A DNA stretch of 12,089 nt from JAAYEB01 sp035306725. Lineage in GTDB: Bacteria; Fibrobacterota; Chitinivibrionia; Chitinivibrionales; Chitinispirillaceae. The position numbers were made by a program, and so were the translations under genes. Below, in pieces: positions 6,394 to 12,089 of the stretch (the first letter of the stretch is position 1; every line of letters starts with the position of its first letter). Under the pieces are notes generated by a model. It worked only from the letters and a program-made list of their open reading frames with translations, was not told the DNA's origin and did no database searches. The DNA is taken from contig DATGNN010000421.1 in NCBI GenBank assembly GCA_035306725.1, positions 1 to 12,089 of the forward strand. Direction: 5' to 3'.

Positions 6394-6472
6394 TGTTAAA
6401 AACCTGCCCTTAACAAATATCGGTACATATTCTCCACTCGAAAAGGTTAAATAAAAAATGGTTTTTTAAAAA
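6368..6472. repeat. widely spaced 17-bp AT-rich inverted repeat at the convergent gene ends
   Basis: TTTTTAAAAAACCATTT (6368-6384) and AAATGGTTTTTTAAAAA (6456-6472) are perfect reverse complements, separated by 71 bases. The left arm lies inside the last codons of the NFACT-R gene. The rest of this convergent gap holds the palindrome AACAATATTGTT (6498-6509) nested in TCTTGTT (6484-6490) / AACAAGA (6512-6518). None of these has the GC-stem plus T-run of a classical terminator, though one would be expected here. Confidence 0.6.
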
Positions 6473-6524
6473 GCTCACACATTTCTTGTTAAAGAATAAC
6501 AATATTGTTCAAACAAGAGATTTA

Positions 6525-8489
6525 CTATGCTCTTTTTCTTTCCCAAAGTAATACTTCAAGAACAATAAGACAAAAAAGAATTATCCAGGGTAAAAACCAG
6601 AAAAAACTACTTTGCCGGGAATTCAATGCAGAAAGCAGCTTGTCAGGTGACATGTTTACACTGTTCTTTAGTGTATCGGGTGATCTGTATGAAAGAATGC
6701 TCTCCTCAGGATCAATCGTAACAGTTAAATAGTACGGTTTTTTCCCCTCCGGTGCAATTTTATAAATCCCTGGCTGATCAAAAACCACTGATGACTGATT
6801 CTGCAATGTAAGAATAAGCCTGTTGTCAGAATCAAAAACAGAAGCAGATATTTCTGAATTGTAAAAAGGATTTCTGTATGGCATTCCGGTAAGGATACTG
6901 TTATCACTTCTTGATGACATTGCAATACCATAACGGCATATTCTGTCAATAAAAGGAACAAAAAAACCGGTTTCACACAAATTGTTGTCTTCAGTAATTC
7001 CTACTGGAGTAGACAGAATAATCCAGTTTCTTGAAGACCTGTCCTTTATCTGAGACATAAAACCACTGCCATTGCCAAGATGCAGGAGTGTTTCACCCGG
7101 AATACCGTTATAATAACCATAAACAGCCACTTCCTCAGATCTCATTCTGGGAAAACCTTTCCACAGATCAGATATTGTATCAGGCAGGACAAGTGTCAGA
7201 GGAATCGGCAGCCTGACAGATTTCCCTGAAGAGACATCTTTGAATACTTTGTTCAAAAGTGCGAAATTACCGGATTGACTTGCCTGCACTGTTCTACCAT
7301 TGTTATCCAATGCATAAATCATTGCCTTTTCCTTACCTGAATATGCGGCCATGAATGCATCCATCTGTTTTGAAATCCCGGATACACTGTTGATAATAAT
7401 GATATCTGCTGAATCCAGATCAGTATATGTCACATCCAGTTCATCTTTCAGTACTACAGGATTCCACCTTTTATCCGATACGTTTAAAGCTGAAGCAATC
7501 ACACTGTTTTTCTGCCTGTTCCCCACTATTAGCACACGATGATTTTGCTGCCTTTGTGGTGCAAAAAAGGATACGTTATCAAACTGAAGCGGATCGTCAA
7601 TATCAAGAACAACTTTTCCCCCCCCAAGATTACCTTTACTGGAAATTCGCAATTGGGTATTTACACACTCGTTTTTCTTGATGTCAAGAAGTGTTGTTTC
7701 TGTACGCATATTACCGATTTCACAAAACAGCTTGCCTTTTGCCAGATCACGGCCATTTGCACACACTGTACCCTGCACCTTTTCTTCATTAGCAAGGTGC
7801 ACATCTTTCAAAGAATAATTCCAGGGCAAGTGCGGTGTTAATGGTACACAAATGGCAGTAAACTGACCGGGTAAAATCTTCAATAAACTGTCGGTTTTAT
7901 CGGTAACAGGCTCCTGAAAATCACTGAATAATACAAGTAAAGATTGTTCTGAAGAAAAGTCTATATCTGAAAGAACAGTTTCGAAAAGATTGTCCATATC
8001 GAGTGGCTTGTAACTGCTTTTAAATTGTTCAAATTCATTTCTTTTCAGATTAAATTTTTTGTTATTATGATCATACATAAACAATCTGGAAGAAGCCGGC
8101 AGATACCTGTTTAAGGAATCAAGTAAATTATGTGCTTTTTGTCCGAGACTTGTCTGATCCTGCCGATACTCCATGCTCATGGTCGGATCTACCCAGCAGT
8201 AAACATTACATTGCGGATTGTGCAGGCTGCCCGATGGATCATTGTTTTTGTATGGAGCAGCAAACAGGGATATCAGAAGTGCCACAATTGAAAGGCGTGT
8301 TAACAGTTGCAGTATTTTTCTGATCTTCCGCGTTCTGTTTGACCGAACTGCATCATTGTGAAAAAATCTCAGTGATGAAAAATCCATTCTGACTGTTTTT
8401 GGACGTCTGAGAAAATGGAGAATAATAATAATTCCGATAAACGACAGTGCCCAAAAAAACTCAGGTCTGAAAAAGGAGATATCGTTCAA
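6525..8489 (-). CDS. BatA-type membrane protein with vWA-like domain
   Basis: A 654-residue inner-membrane protein. Residues 1-30 and 58-80 are two membrane segments of the BatA N-terminal module (PF07584): FFRPEFFWAL, LRRPK and a basic SNRTRKIRKI loop between them. A vWA-like region follows (about 94-215), with FSDFQEP (188-194). Its metal-site motif reads DPTMS (101-105) instead of DxSxS, so Thr replaces the first Ser. A large, beta-rich soluble part, probably periplasmic, runs to about 625, and a third membrane segment closes the protein (628-648). The start is a TTG overlapping the TGA of the DUF58 gene (TTGA), with GGAG nine bases upstream. Family members act with MoxR ATPases and DUF58 proteins in envelope stress functions; the exact role is unknown. 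Confidence 0.85.
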   Translation of the reverse strand: MNDISFFRPEFFWALSFIGIIIILHFLRRPKTVRMDFSSLRFFHNDAVRSNRTRKIRKILQLLTRLSIVALLISLFAAPYKNNDPSGSLHNPQCNVYCWVDPTMSMEYRQDQTSLGQKAHNLLDSLNRYLPASSRLFMYDHNNKKFNLKRNEFEQFKSSYKPLDMDNLFETVLSDIDFSSEQSLLVLFSDFQEPVTDKTDSLLKILPGQFTAICVPLTPHLPWNYSLKDVHLANEEKVQGTVCANGRDLAKGKLFCEIGNMRTETTLLDIKKNECVNTQLRISSKGNLGGGKVVLDIDDPLQFDNVSFFAPQRQQNHRVLIVGNRQKNSVIASALNVSDKRWNPVVLKDELDVTYTDLDSADIIIINSVSGISKQMDAFMAAYSGKEKAMIYALDNNGRTVQASQSGNFALLNKVFKDVSSGKSVRLPIPLTLVLPDTISDLWKGFPRMRSEEVAVYGYYNGIPGETLLHLGNGSGFMSQIKDRSSRNWIILSTPVGITEDNNLCETGFFVPFIDRICRYGIAMSSRSDNSILTGMPYRNPFYNSEISASVFDSDNRLILTLQNQSSVVFDQPGIYKIAPEGKKPYYLTVTIDPEESILSYRSPDTLKNSVNMSPDKLLSALNSRQSSFFWFLPWIILFCLIVLEVLLWERKRA

Positions 8490-9400
8490 AACAATCTGCT
8501 CCGCTTTTTGAGTATTCGAAGCAGTGCTTTTTGAAACGGTTCATCTGTAGAAACAGATTCCAGATCTATTTGTAACTCTCTGCAGGCTCTTTTTACAGCA
8601 TTGCGGTGTTCGTTTAATCCATTCAAGTAGAAACTGGATGCTGTTTTACCATCCAGGGCAACAGTTTTTCCGGTTTCAAGATCGTGAAAATGATATGTTA
8701 CACTTTTATCAATCTGCTGTTCAAATGGATCAAGAAGCCAGATTACAATAATATCCTGTTTTTTAAAACGGAGATGGCGAAGTCCGTGGATAATATTCTG
8801 AGGATCATCGAAAAGATCGGAAATAACTACACACAGTCCCCGTTTTCTCAATCCCCGCGCCATCATATCAAGTGCTTTACCAAAATTTGTAGGCGCTGCG
8901 GGTTTTAAATTGTCCAGAGAACCGATAATATTTTTAAGCTGAGTATTTGTCGATTTAGGGGGCAAAAAAAGCGAGATATCTTCATCAAACGATGCGACCC
9001 CTACAGCATCACGCTGTCTGATAAGAATCCAGGCACAAGACGCACCAAGGGTACACGCATATTCAAATTTTGACATTCTGTTTGCAGAGGCGAAACCCAT
9101 TGATGCACTTTTATCTATCAGGATATGCGCATACAGATTGGTTTCATCTTCAAAAAGCTTCACCATCGTACGATCAGTTTTGGCAAATTTGCGCCAATCA
9201 ATTTTTGATGCAGCTTCTCCAGGCAGATAGTGACGATATTCCAGAAACTCTGAAGAAAAACCATGGAACGGACTTTTATGTAATCCTGCAATCATACCTT
9301 CTACAATAAGTTTTGCACGAAGGTTAAGATTACGTATTGGAACCAGATGTTGCGGTTTAAGAAATGATGCAGTTTTCATAAAAATCGGTATGGCAGCCAT
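8486..9400 (-). CDS. DUF58 domain protein with vWA fold
   Basis: A 304-residue protein with no membrane segment. The DUF58 signature is complete: GLHKSPFHGFSSEFLEYRHY (39-58), LPGEAASKIDW (59-69) and KTDRTMVKLFEDE (74-86). The vWA metal-site motif DKSAS (96-100) is intact, with Thr171 in PTNFG and Asp195 in VISDLFDD completing the site. Members usually pair with a MoxR AAA+ ATPase and BatA-type membrane proteins in chaperone-like or envelope functions. Here the BatA-like partner follows with overlapping codons, but no MoxR gene is in view. Upstream, hflX ends 15 bases before the ATG; no Shine-Dalgarno is visible, and a second Met at codon 8 is an alternative start, so coupling to hflX is likely. 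Confidence 0.92.
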   Translation of the reverse strand: MAAIPIFMKTASFLKPQHLVPIRNLNLRAKLIVEGMIAGLHKSPFHGFSSEFLEYRHYLPGEAASKIDWRKFAKTDRTMVKLFEDETNLYAHILIDKSASMGFASANRMSKFEYACTLGASCAWILIRQRDAVGVASFDEDISLFLPPKSTNTQLKNIIGSLDNLKPAAPTNFGKALDMMARGLRKRGLCVVISDLFDDPQNIIHGLRHLRFKKQDIIVIWLLDPFEQQIDKSVTYHFHDLETGKTVALDGKTASSFYLNGLNEHRNAVKRACRELQIDLESVSTDEPFQKALLRILKKRSRLF

Positions 9401-9415
9401 GTTTCAAAAAACAGA

Positions 9416-10576
9416 TTATCTATCTTCATGTACAAGGCTGCGGGTTTTCCGTACAATAATATCTGCAATCTGCTTCTCTTTTTCAAAGTTTATTACCGCA
9501 TGGGCTATATGCTCACGCAGAACTGCTATGTCCTCTTTGTTTTTCGCTGAAATAAAAATACCTTCCGGATAAGCAATAGTCAGACGTTTCCGTACAAAAG
9601 GATCCTTTACCAGATCAATTTTATTAAAAACGAATATTTTTTGAACATCTCCAGCACCCAGATCTTTTAAAACAGTGTTAACTGTAGACATCTGCTGTTC
9701 AATCCACGCACTTGATGCATCCATTACAACAATCAGCAGATGAGAATCGGAAACTACACCAAGTGTACTTCTGAATGAAGCCACAAGATGGTGTGGAAGT
9801 TTTCTTAGAAACCCGACAGTATCAGAAATAACTATACTGCCCGCACCTGGAATATAGGTTTTACGTGTAGCAGTATCCAGAGTCGCGAACAGCTTGTTTT
9901 CCACTAATAGTTCACTGCCACTAAGGGCGTTAAGCAGTGATGATTTCCCGACATTTGTGTAACCAACAAGAGATGCCCTGAAAACCCGGCTCCTTCCCTT
10001 GCTCTGAACAATGCGTCCTTTTTCGATTTTATGGAGTTTATGTTTTAAATCGGAGATTTTTTTCTGCACCAGCCTCCGGTCGACTTCCAGCTGTTTTTCA
10101 CCCGGTCCACGTGTACCGATACCTCCAACCTGTTGAGAGAAATGGGTCCATGCATGAGTAAGCCGCGGATAAAGAGTCCTCATTTGAGCAAGCTCAACCT
10201 GAATACGGGCTTCATTGGTACGGGCATGCATCGCAAAAATATCCAGTATTAACTGTCCCCTGTCGATAACCTTACCGCTGACTATTTTTTCTATATTGCG
10301 AATCTGTCCGGGTGAAAGCTGTGCATCAATCACAAGTGTTTCTGCATCTAATTGCTTCATGACATTACGTATTTCATGAAGTTTTCCGTATCCAAGATAG
10401 GTTGAGATAACAGGAGTGTCCCGTTTCTGGCAAATACAGGCAACCACATTTGCATCAGCCGTTTCACACAACATCTGCATTTCCTGTATATCTTCTTCAA
10501 ATAGTTTCGGGTCAGAATCTGATGTTAACAAACCCGCCAGCACAACATTTTCTTTTTGTTTTCTGTTTTCTATCAT
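9416..10576 (-). CDS. hflX: GTPase HflX
   Basis: HflX is a ribosome-associated GTPase that binds the 50S subunit and, in characterised species, splits stalled or heat-damaged 70S ribosomes. The 386 residues contain the HflX N-terminal domain (about 10-115), the hallmark Gly-rich loop GGIGTRGPGEKQLE (151-164), a short helical linker and the G domain: G1 GYTNVGKS (205-212), G2 within LFATLDTATR (229-238), G3 DTVGF (252-256), G4 NKID (318-321) and G5 ISA (342-344). All nucleotide-binding motifs look intact. The gene begins seven bases after the map stop. The only purine-rich site, GAGG, is one base from the ATG, too close for normal use, so translation probably depends on map. It lacks the longer C-terminal tail of enterobacterial HflX. 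Confidence 0.96.
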   Translation of the reverse strand: MIENRKQKENVVLAGLLTSDSDPKLFEEDIQEMQMLCETADANVVACICQKRDTPVISTYLGYGKLHEIRNVMKQLDAETLVIDAQLSPGQIRNIEKIVSGKVIDRGQLILDIFAMHARTNEARIQVELAQMRTLYPRLTHAWTHFSQQVGGIGTRGPGEKQLEVDRRLVQKKISDLKHKLHKIEKGRIVQSKGRSRVFRASLVGYTNVGKSSLLNALSGSELLVENKLFATLDTATRKTYIPGAGSIVISDTVGFLRKLPHHLVASFRSTLGVVSDSHLLIVVMDASSAWIEQQMSTVNTVLKDLGAGDVQKIFVFNKIDLVKDPFVRKRLTIAYPEGIFISAKNKEDIAVLREHIAHAVINFEKEKQIADIIVRKTRSLVHEDR

Positions 10577-10583
10577 ACCTCAG

Positions 10584-11504
10584 TTATTTAAATTTCTTTC
10601 CTGAGAACTCCAGCCGTATATTTTGAGCAATTTGCGATGGAGTTCTGGTTAAAACTTCCCTGCCTTCTTCTGTAACCAGAACAGTATGCTCAAACTGTGC
10701 AGACATGGAACCATCTTTTGTACGAACAGTCCAGCCATCTTTTCTGTCTGTTACTACCTGATATCCCCCCATATTAACCATCGGTTCTACAGTAAAAGTC
10801 ATGCCAGGTTCCAGAATAATCGGTTCTTCATCCGGATCAATATGATGATACACTGTGAATATTTCATGGAATTTTCTTCCAATTCCATGTCCTGTATACT
10901 GTCGAACTACCGAAAAGCCCTCAGATTTAACATAAGGCTCAATAGCTTCAGCAACAGCTGCTAATTTATTCCCCGGCTTCACAGCATCAATACCATAAAT
11001 CATGGCCTGTGCTGTTACTTCAACAAGACGGCGAACTTCCTGTGAAACATTTCCGATCAAAAATGTTTCTGAAGAATCCCCGTAAAACCCGTCCACAATT
11101 GTTGTCAGATCGACATTTACAATGTCCCCATCTTCAAAAATCTCTCTTTCTGAGGGTATTCCGTGGCATACTACATTATTTCGAGATACACAGACAGACT
11201 TGGGATAGCCATGATATCCAAGGCAAGCAGGTTTGTGTCCATGATCAAGCGTATATTCATAAACAAGTTTGTCGATCTTATTTGTGCTAATACCTTCTTT
11301 TACAAATTGTCGGATATAATCCATCAGTTGTCCGTTAAATGCACCGGCACTTCGCATCCCTTCAATCTCTTCAACTGTCTTTATCATTTTTTTTCTTTTC
11401 TTATTCTCTAAAGATGAAGAATCTTTTTTCATATCTTCAAACAGATGACATTTTTTATATTTTTTACCGCTTCCACACCAGCACAAATCATTTCGCTCTA
11501 TCAC
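10584..11504 (-). CDS. map: type I methionine aminopeptidase with N-terminal SEC-C zinc motif
   Basis: Removes the N-terminal Met from new proteins at the ribosome exit. The catalytic domain (about 41-290) keeps all five metal ligands: Asp132 and Asp143 (VNVDL and YGDSSETF), His206 (TGHGIG), Glu240 (FTVEPM) and Glu272 (FEHTVLV), plus the substrate-binding His114 (VVCHGIP). Residues 8-20 form a SEC-C motif, CWCGSGKKYKKCH, which binds zinc in SecA and helps ribosome or protein contacts; in Map it is an optional N-terminal addition. A basic linker (35-40) joins the two. The start is GTG, with AGGGAG five bases upstream. First gene of a probable map-hflX-DUF58-BatA-like operon. Confidence 0.96.
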   Translation of the reverse strand: MIERNDLCWCGSGKKYKKCHLFEDMKKDSSSLENKKRKKMIKTVEEIEGMRSAGAFNGQLMDYIRQFVKEGISTNKIDKLVYEYTLDHGHKPACLGYHGYPKSVCVSRNNVVCHGIPSEREIFEDGDIVNVDLTTIVDGFYGDSSETFLIGNVSQEVRRLVEVTAQAMIYGIDAVKPGNKLAAVAEAIEPYVKSEGFSVVRQYTGHGIGRKFHEIFTVYHHIDPDEEPIILEPGMTFTVEPMVNMGGYQVVTDRKDGWTVRTKDGSMSAQFEHTVLVTEEGREVLTRTPSQIAQNIRLEFSGKKFK

Positions 11505-11544
11505 AAAAACTCCCTGAAAACATCTTGAACCAACATATTATTCA

Positions 11545-11573
11545 TTAAGACGCATATCAGACATGTGTCTTAG
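11545..11573. repeat. inverted repeat upstream of map
   Basis: TTAAGACGCAT (11545-11555) pairs with ATGTGTCTTAG (11563-11573) around a seven-base loop; two of the eleven pairs are G-T on the plus strand. On the minus strand, which encodes map, two positions become A-C mismatches, so a DNA-level operator or a plus-strand RNA fits better than a map leader hairpin. It lies about 41 bases upstream of the map start. Confidence 0.5.
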
Positions 11574-11619
11574 AGAATAATATAATTTTTAACCACTGGT
11601 TTTGCGGTTCTCAACGATC

Positions 11620-11802
11620 TTATTCTCCGGTATAACAAAAAAAATGAGTTTTAAAAGTACCATTTTCATCACTCCAGCCTTCTTTTATCGAATTATTGTG
11701 TTTTGAAAACGGTAAACTACGATTTTTGATTATATCAGCCACAACCTGAAAACAAACTATACCAGGTAATTGACCAGATCCCTGTTTTACCGGACGTAAC
11801 AT
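11620..11802 (-). CDS. doubtful 60-residue hypothetical protein
   Basis: An open frame from ATG with no recognisable family. Its residue make-up is ordinary (Lys, Asn, Ser, Gly; GWSDENGTFKTHFF at 42-55), which makes it look more protein-like than most short frames here. No Shine-Dalgarno lies before the ATG, and a TGA sits five codons upstream, so it cannot be longer. It could be a remnant of a decayed gene or chance. It has the same orientation as map and ends 115 bases before the map start. Confidence 0.2.
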   Translation of the reverse strand: MLRPVKQGSGQLPGIVCFQVVADIIKNRSLPFSKHNNSIKEGWSDENGTFKTHFFCYTGE

Positions 11803-11847
11803 ATATTTTACGAATCAGCGGTATTTTTATTTATTGATTAGTGATGA

Positions 11848-11958
11848 AAGGAAGGAGATAAATCACCGTGTGCAGAATGCAAATCTAAACAGAACGCGAA
11901 AAAGACTCCTGTGAAGAAATCCGTTACTGTTGTTGGTTATATTTGTTTACCATATTAA
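11848..11958 (+). other. start-less 36-codon frame with a Cys pair, possible frameshifted small gene
   Basis: The frame encodes a short, basic, Cys-containing stretch: SPCAECKSKQ followed by Lys-rich and Val-rich parts, ending GYICLPY and TAA. It has no ATG, GTG or TTG before codon 22. An ATG lies at 11845-11847 one base out of frame, and deleting one A from the AAA that follows it would give a 37-residue protein starting MKEGDKSP. There is no Shine-Dalgarno before that ATG. It may be a pseudogene or coincidence. Confidence 0.2.
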
Positions 11959-11971
11959 AAACAGGCAAATT

Positions 11972-12089
11972 TTAATTCCTGCTGCCCTTCATCAATTCTG
12001 TAAAGTTCTGATAACTGTCGGCTTTCAACAAAGCATCAACAAGCCTGCCAATAGTAGCAAATCTTGATATTTTTGACAAAATATTCAGA
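11972..12089 (-). CDS. C-terminal end of a gene that continues beyond the window
   Basis: The minus strand is open from the window edge to a TAA at 11972-11974, giving 38 residues that begin LNILSKISRFATIGRLVDAL and end ELMKGSRN. The pattern of spaced Leu, Ile and Ala suggests an amphipathic helical C-terminus. No family can be assigned from so short a piece. It runs in the same direction as map but is separated from it by 467 bases. After the stop, CAGG/CCTG could make only a weak hairpin before TTTTT. Confidence 0.45.
   Translation of the reverse strand, partial: LNILSKISRFATIGRLVDALLKADSYQNFTELMKGSRN

Larger units (their letters stand above)
11505..11971. other. gene-poor stretch upstream of map
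   Basis: This 467-base stretch has no clearly coding gene. It contains the map Shine-Dalgarno, an 11-bp inverted repeat (11545-11573), a 60-codon minus-strand frame (11620-11802) with no ribosome binding site, and a plus-strand frame without a start codon (11848-11958). The map promoter should lie here. AT-rich candidates such as TATATT near 11580-11585 (minus strand) lack a convincing -35. No tRNA-like fold was recognised. Confidence 0.6.

Noticed and set aside
6498..6509. Palindrome AACAATATTGTT with flanking TCTTGTT/AACAAGA as a terminator of the map operon
   Set aside because: The stem is almost pure A/T and lacks a following T-run on the minus strand, so a terminator call is not supported; it is noted only as a repeat.
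11009..11411. Two overlapping plus-strand frames (93 and 82 codons) opposite map
   Set aside because: The opposite strand encodes metal ligands and the SEC-C linker of Map; these frames are shadows.
11868..11888. GTG start after GGAAGGAGA at 11851-11857
   Set aside because: The frame ends after six codons, too short to call a gene.
11821..11960. Riboswitch or small RNA in the purine-rich stretch before 11868
   Set aside because: Only a five-pair GTGAT/ATCAC stem could be drawn and no known riboswitch core was recognised.

Overview
The window is an AT-rich bacterial chromosome segment with tightly packed, operon-like genes, almost all with readable families. The parts suggest a Gram-negative-type (diderm) bacterium: a secreted SurA/PpiC-like chaperone with TPRs and a BatA-type membrane protein beside a DUF58 protein. 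A GTG/TTG-using, low-GC genome with a SEC-C-tagged methionine aminopeptidase and an N-terminally shortened NFACT protein would fit a phylum such as Fibrobacterota/Chitinispirillota. That is only a guess from gene style; nothing here identifies the taxon. No tRNA, rRNA, insertion sequence, CRISPR array or prophage gene was seen.

Layout. (1) 1-3890, plus strand: two inverted repeats in the leader (21-55 and 112-129), a small protein of unknown function, an RsbW-like HATPase, a STAS-HATPase fusion, a free STAS antagonist, and a secreted protein with two SurA_N-like repeats and TPRs. The block ends at a strong, probably bidirectional terminator (3841-3887). (2) 3930-5375, minus strand: a zinc-ribbon protein followed by a RecB/Cas4-like nuclease with an iron-sulphur cysteine set. 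An intrinsic terminator lies between them, directly in front of the nuclease's ribosome binding site. (3) 5428-6393, plus strand: a shortened RqcH-type protein (coiled coil plus NFACT-R, no NFACT-N), divergent from the zinc-ribbon gene across a 52-base repeat-containing gap. (4) 11504 down to 6525, minus strand: map, hflX, a DUF58 gene and a BatA-like gene with gaps of 7, 15 and -3 bases, a probable four-gene operon. (5) 11505-12089: a poorly coding region with one inverted repeat, two doubtful small frames, and the C-terminal end of a minus-strand gene leaving the window.

How the genes work together. The first operon is a partner-switching module: two anti-sigma-type kinases/binders and two STAS partners, but no sigma factor, no PP2C phosphatase and no receptor in view. 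The two HATPase domains are clear paralogs, and the fused copy has lost the G1-box Asp and Gly. The fourth block mixes protein maturation (Map) and ribosome rescue/GTPase function (HflX) with a vWA-domain pair that normally accompanies a MoxR ATPase, which is absent here. The most unusual items are the degenerate STAS-HATPase fusion, the duplicated chaperone without a parvulin domain, the solo coiled-coil/NFACT-R protein, and the terminator hairpin abutting the nuclease gene.
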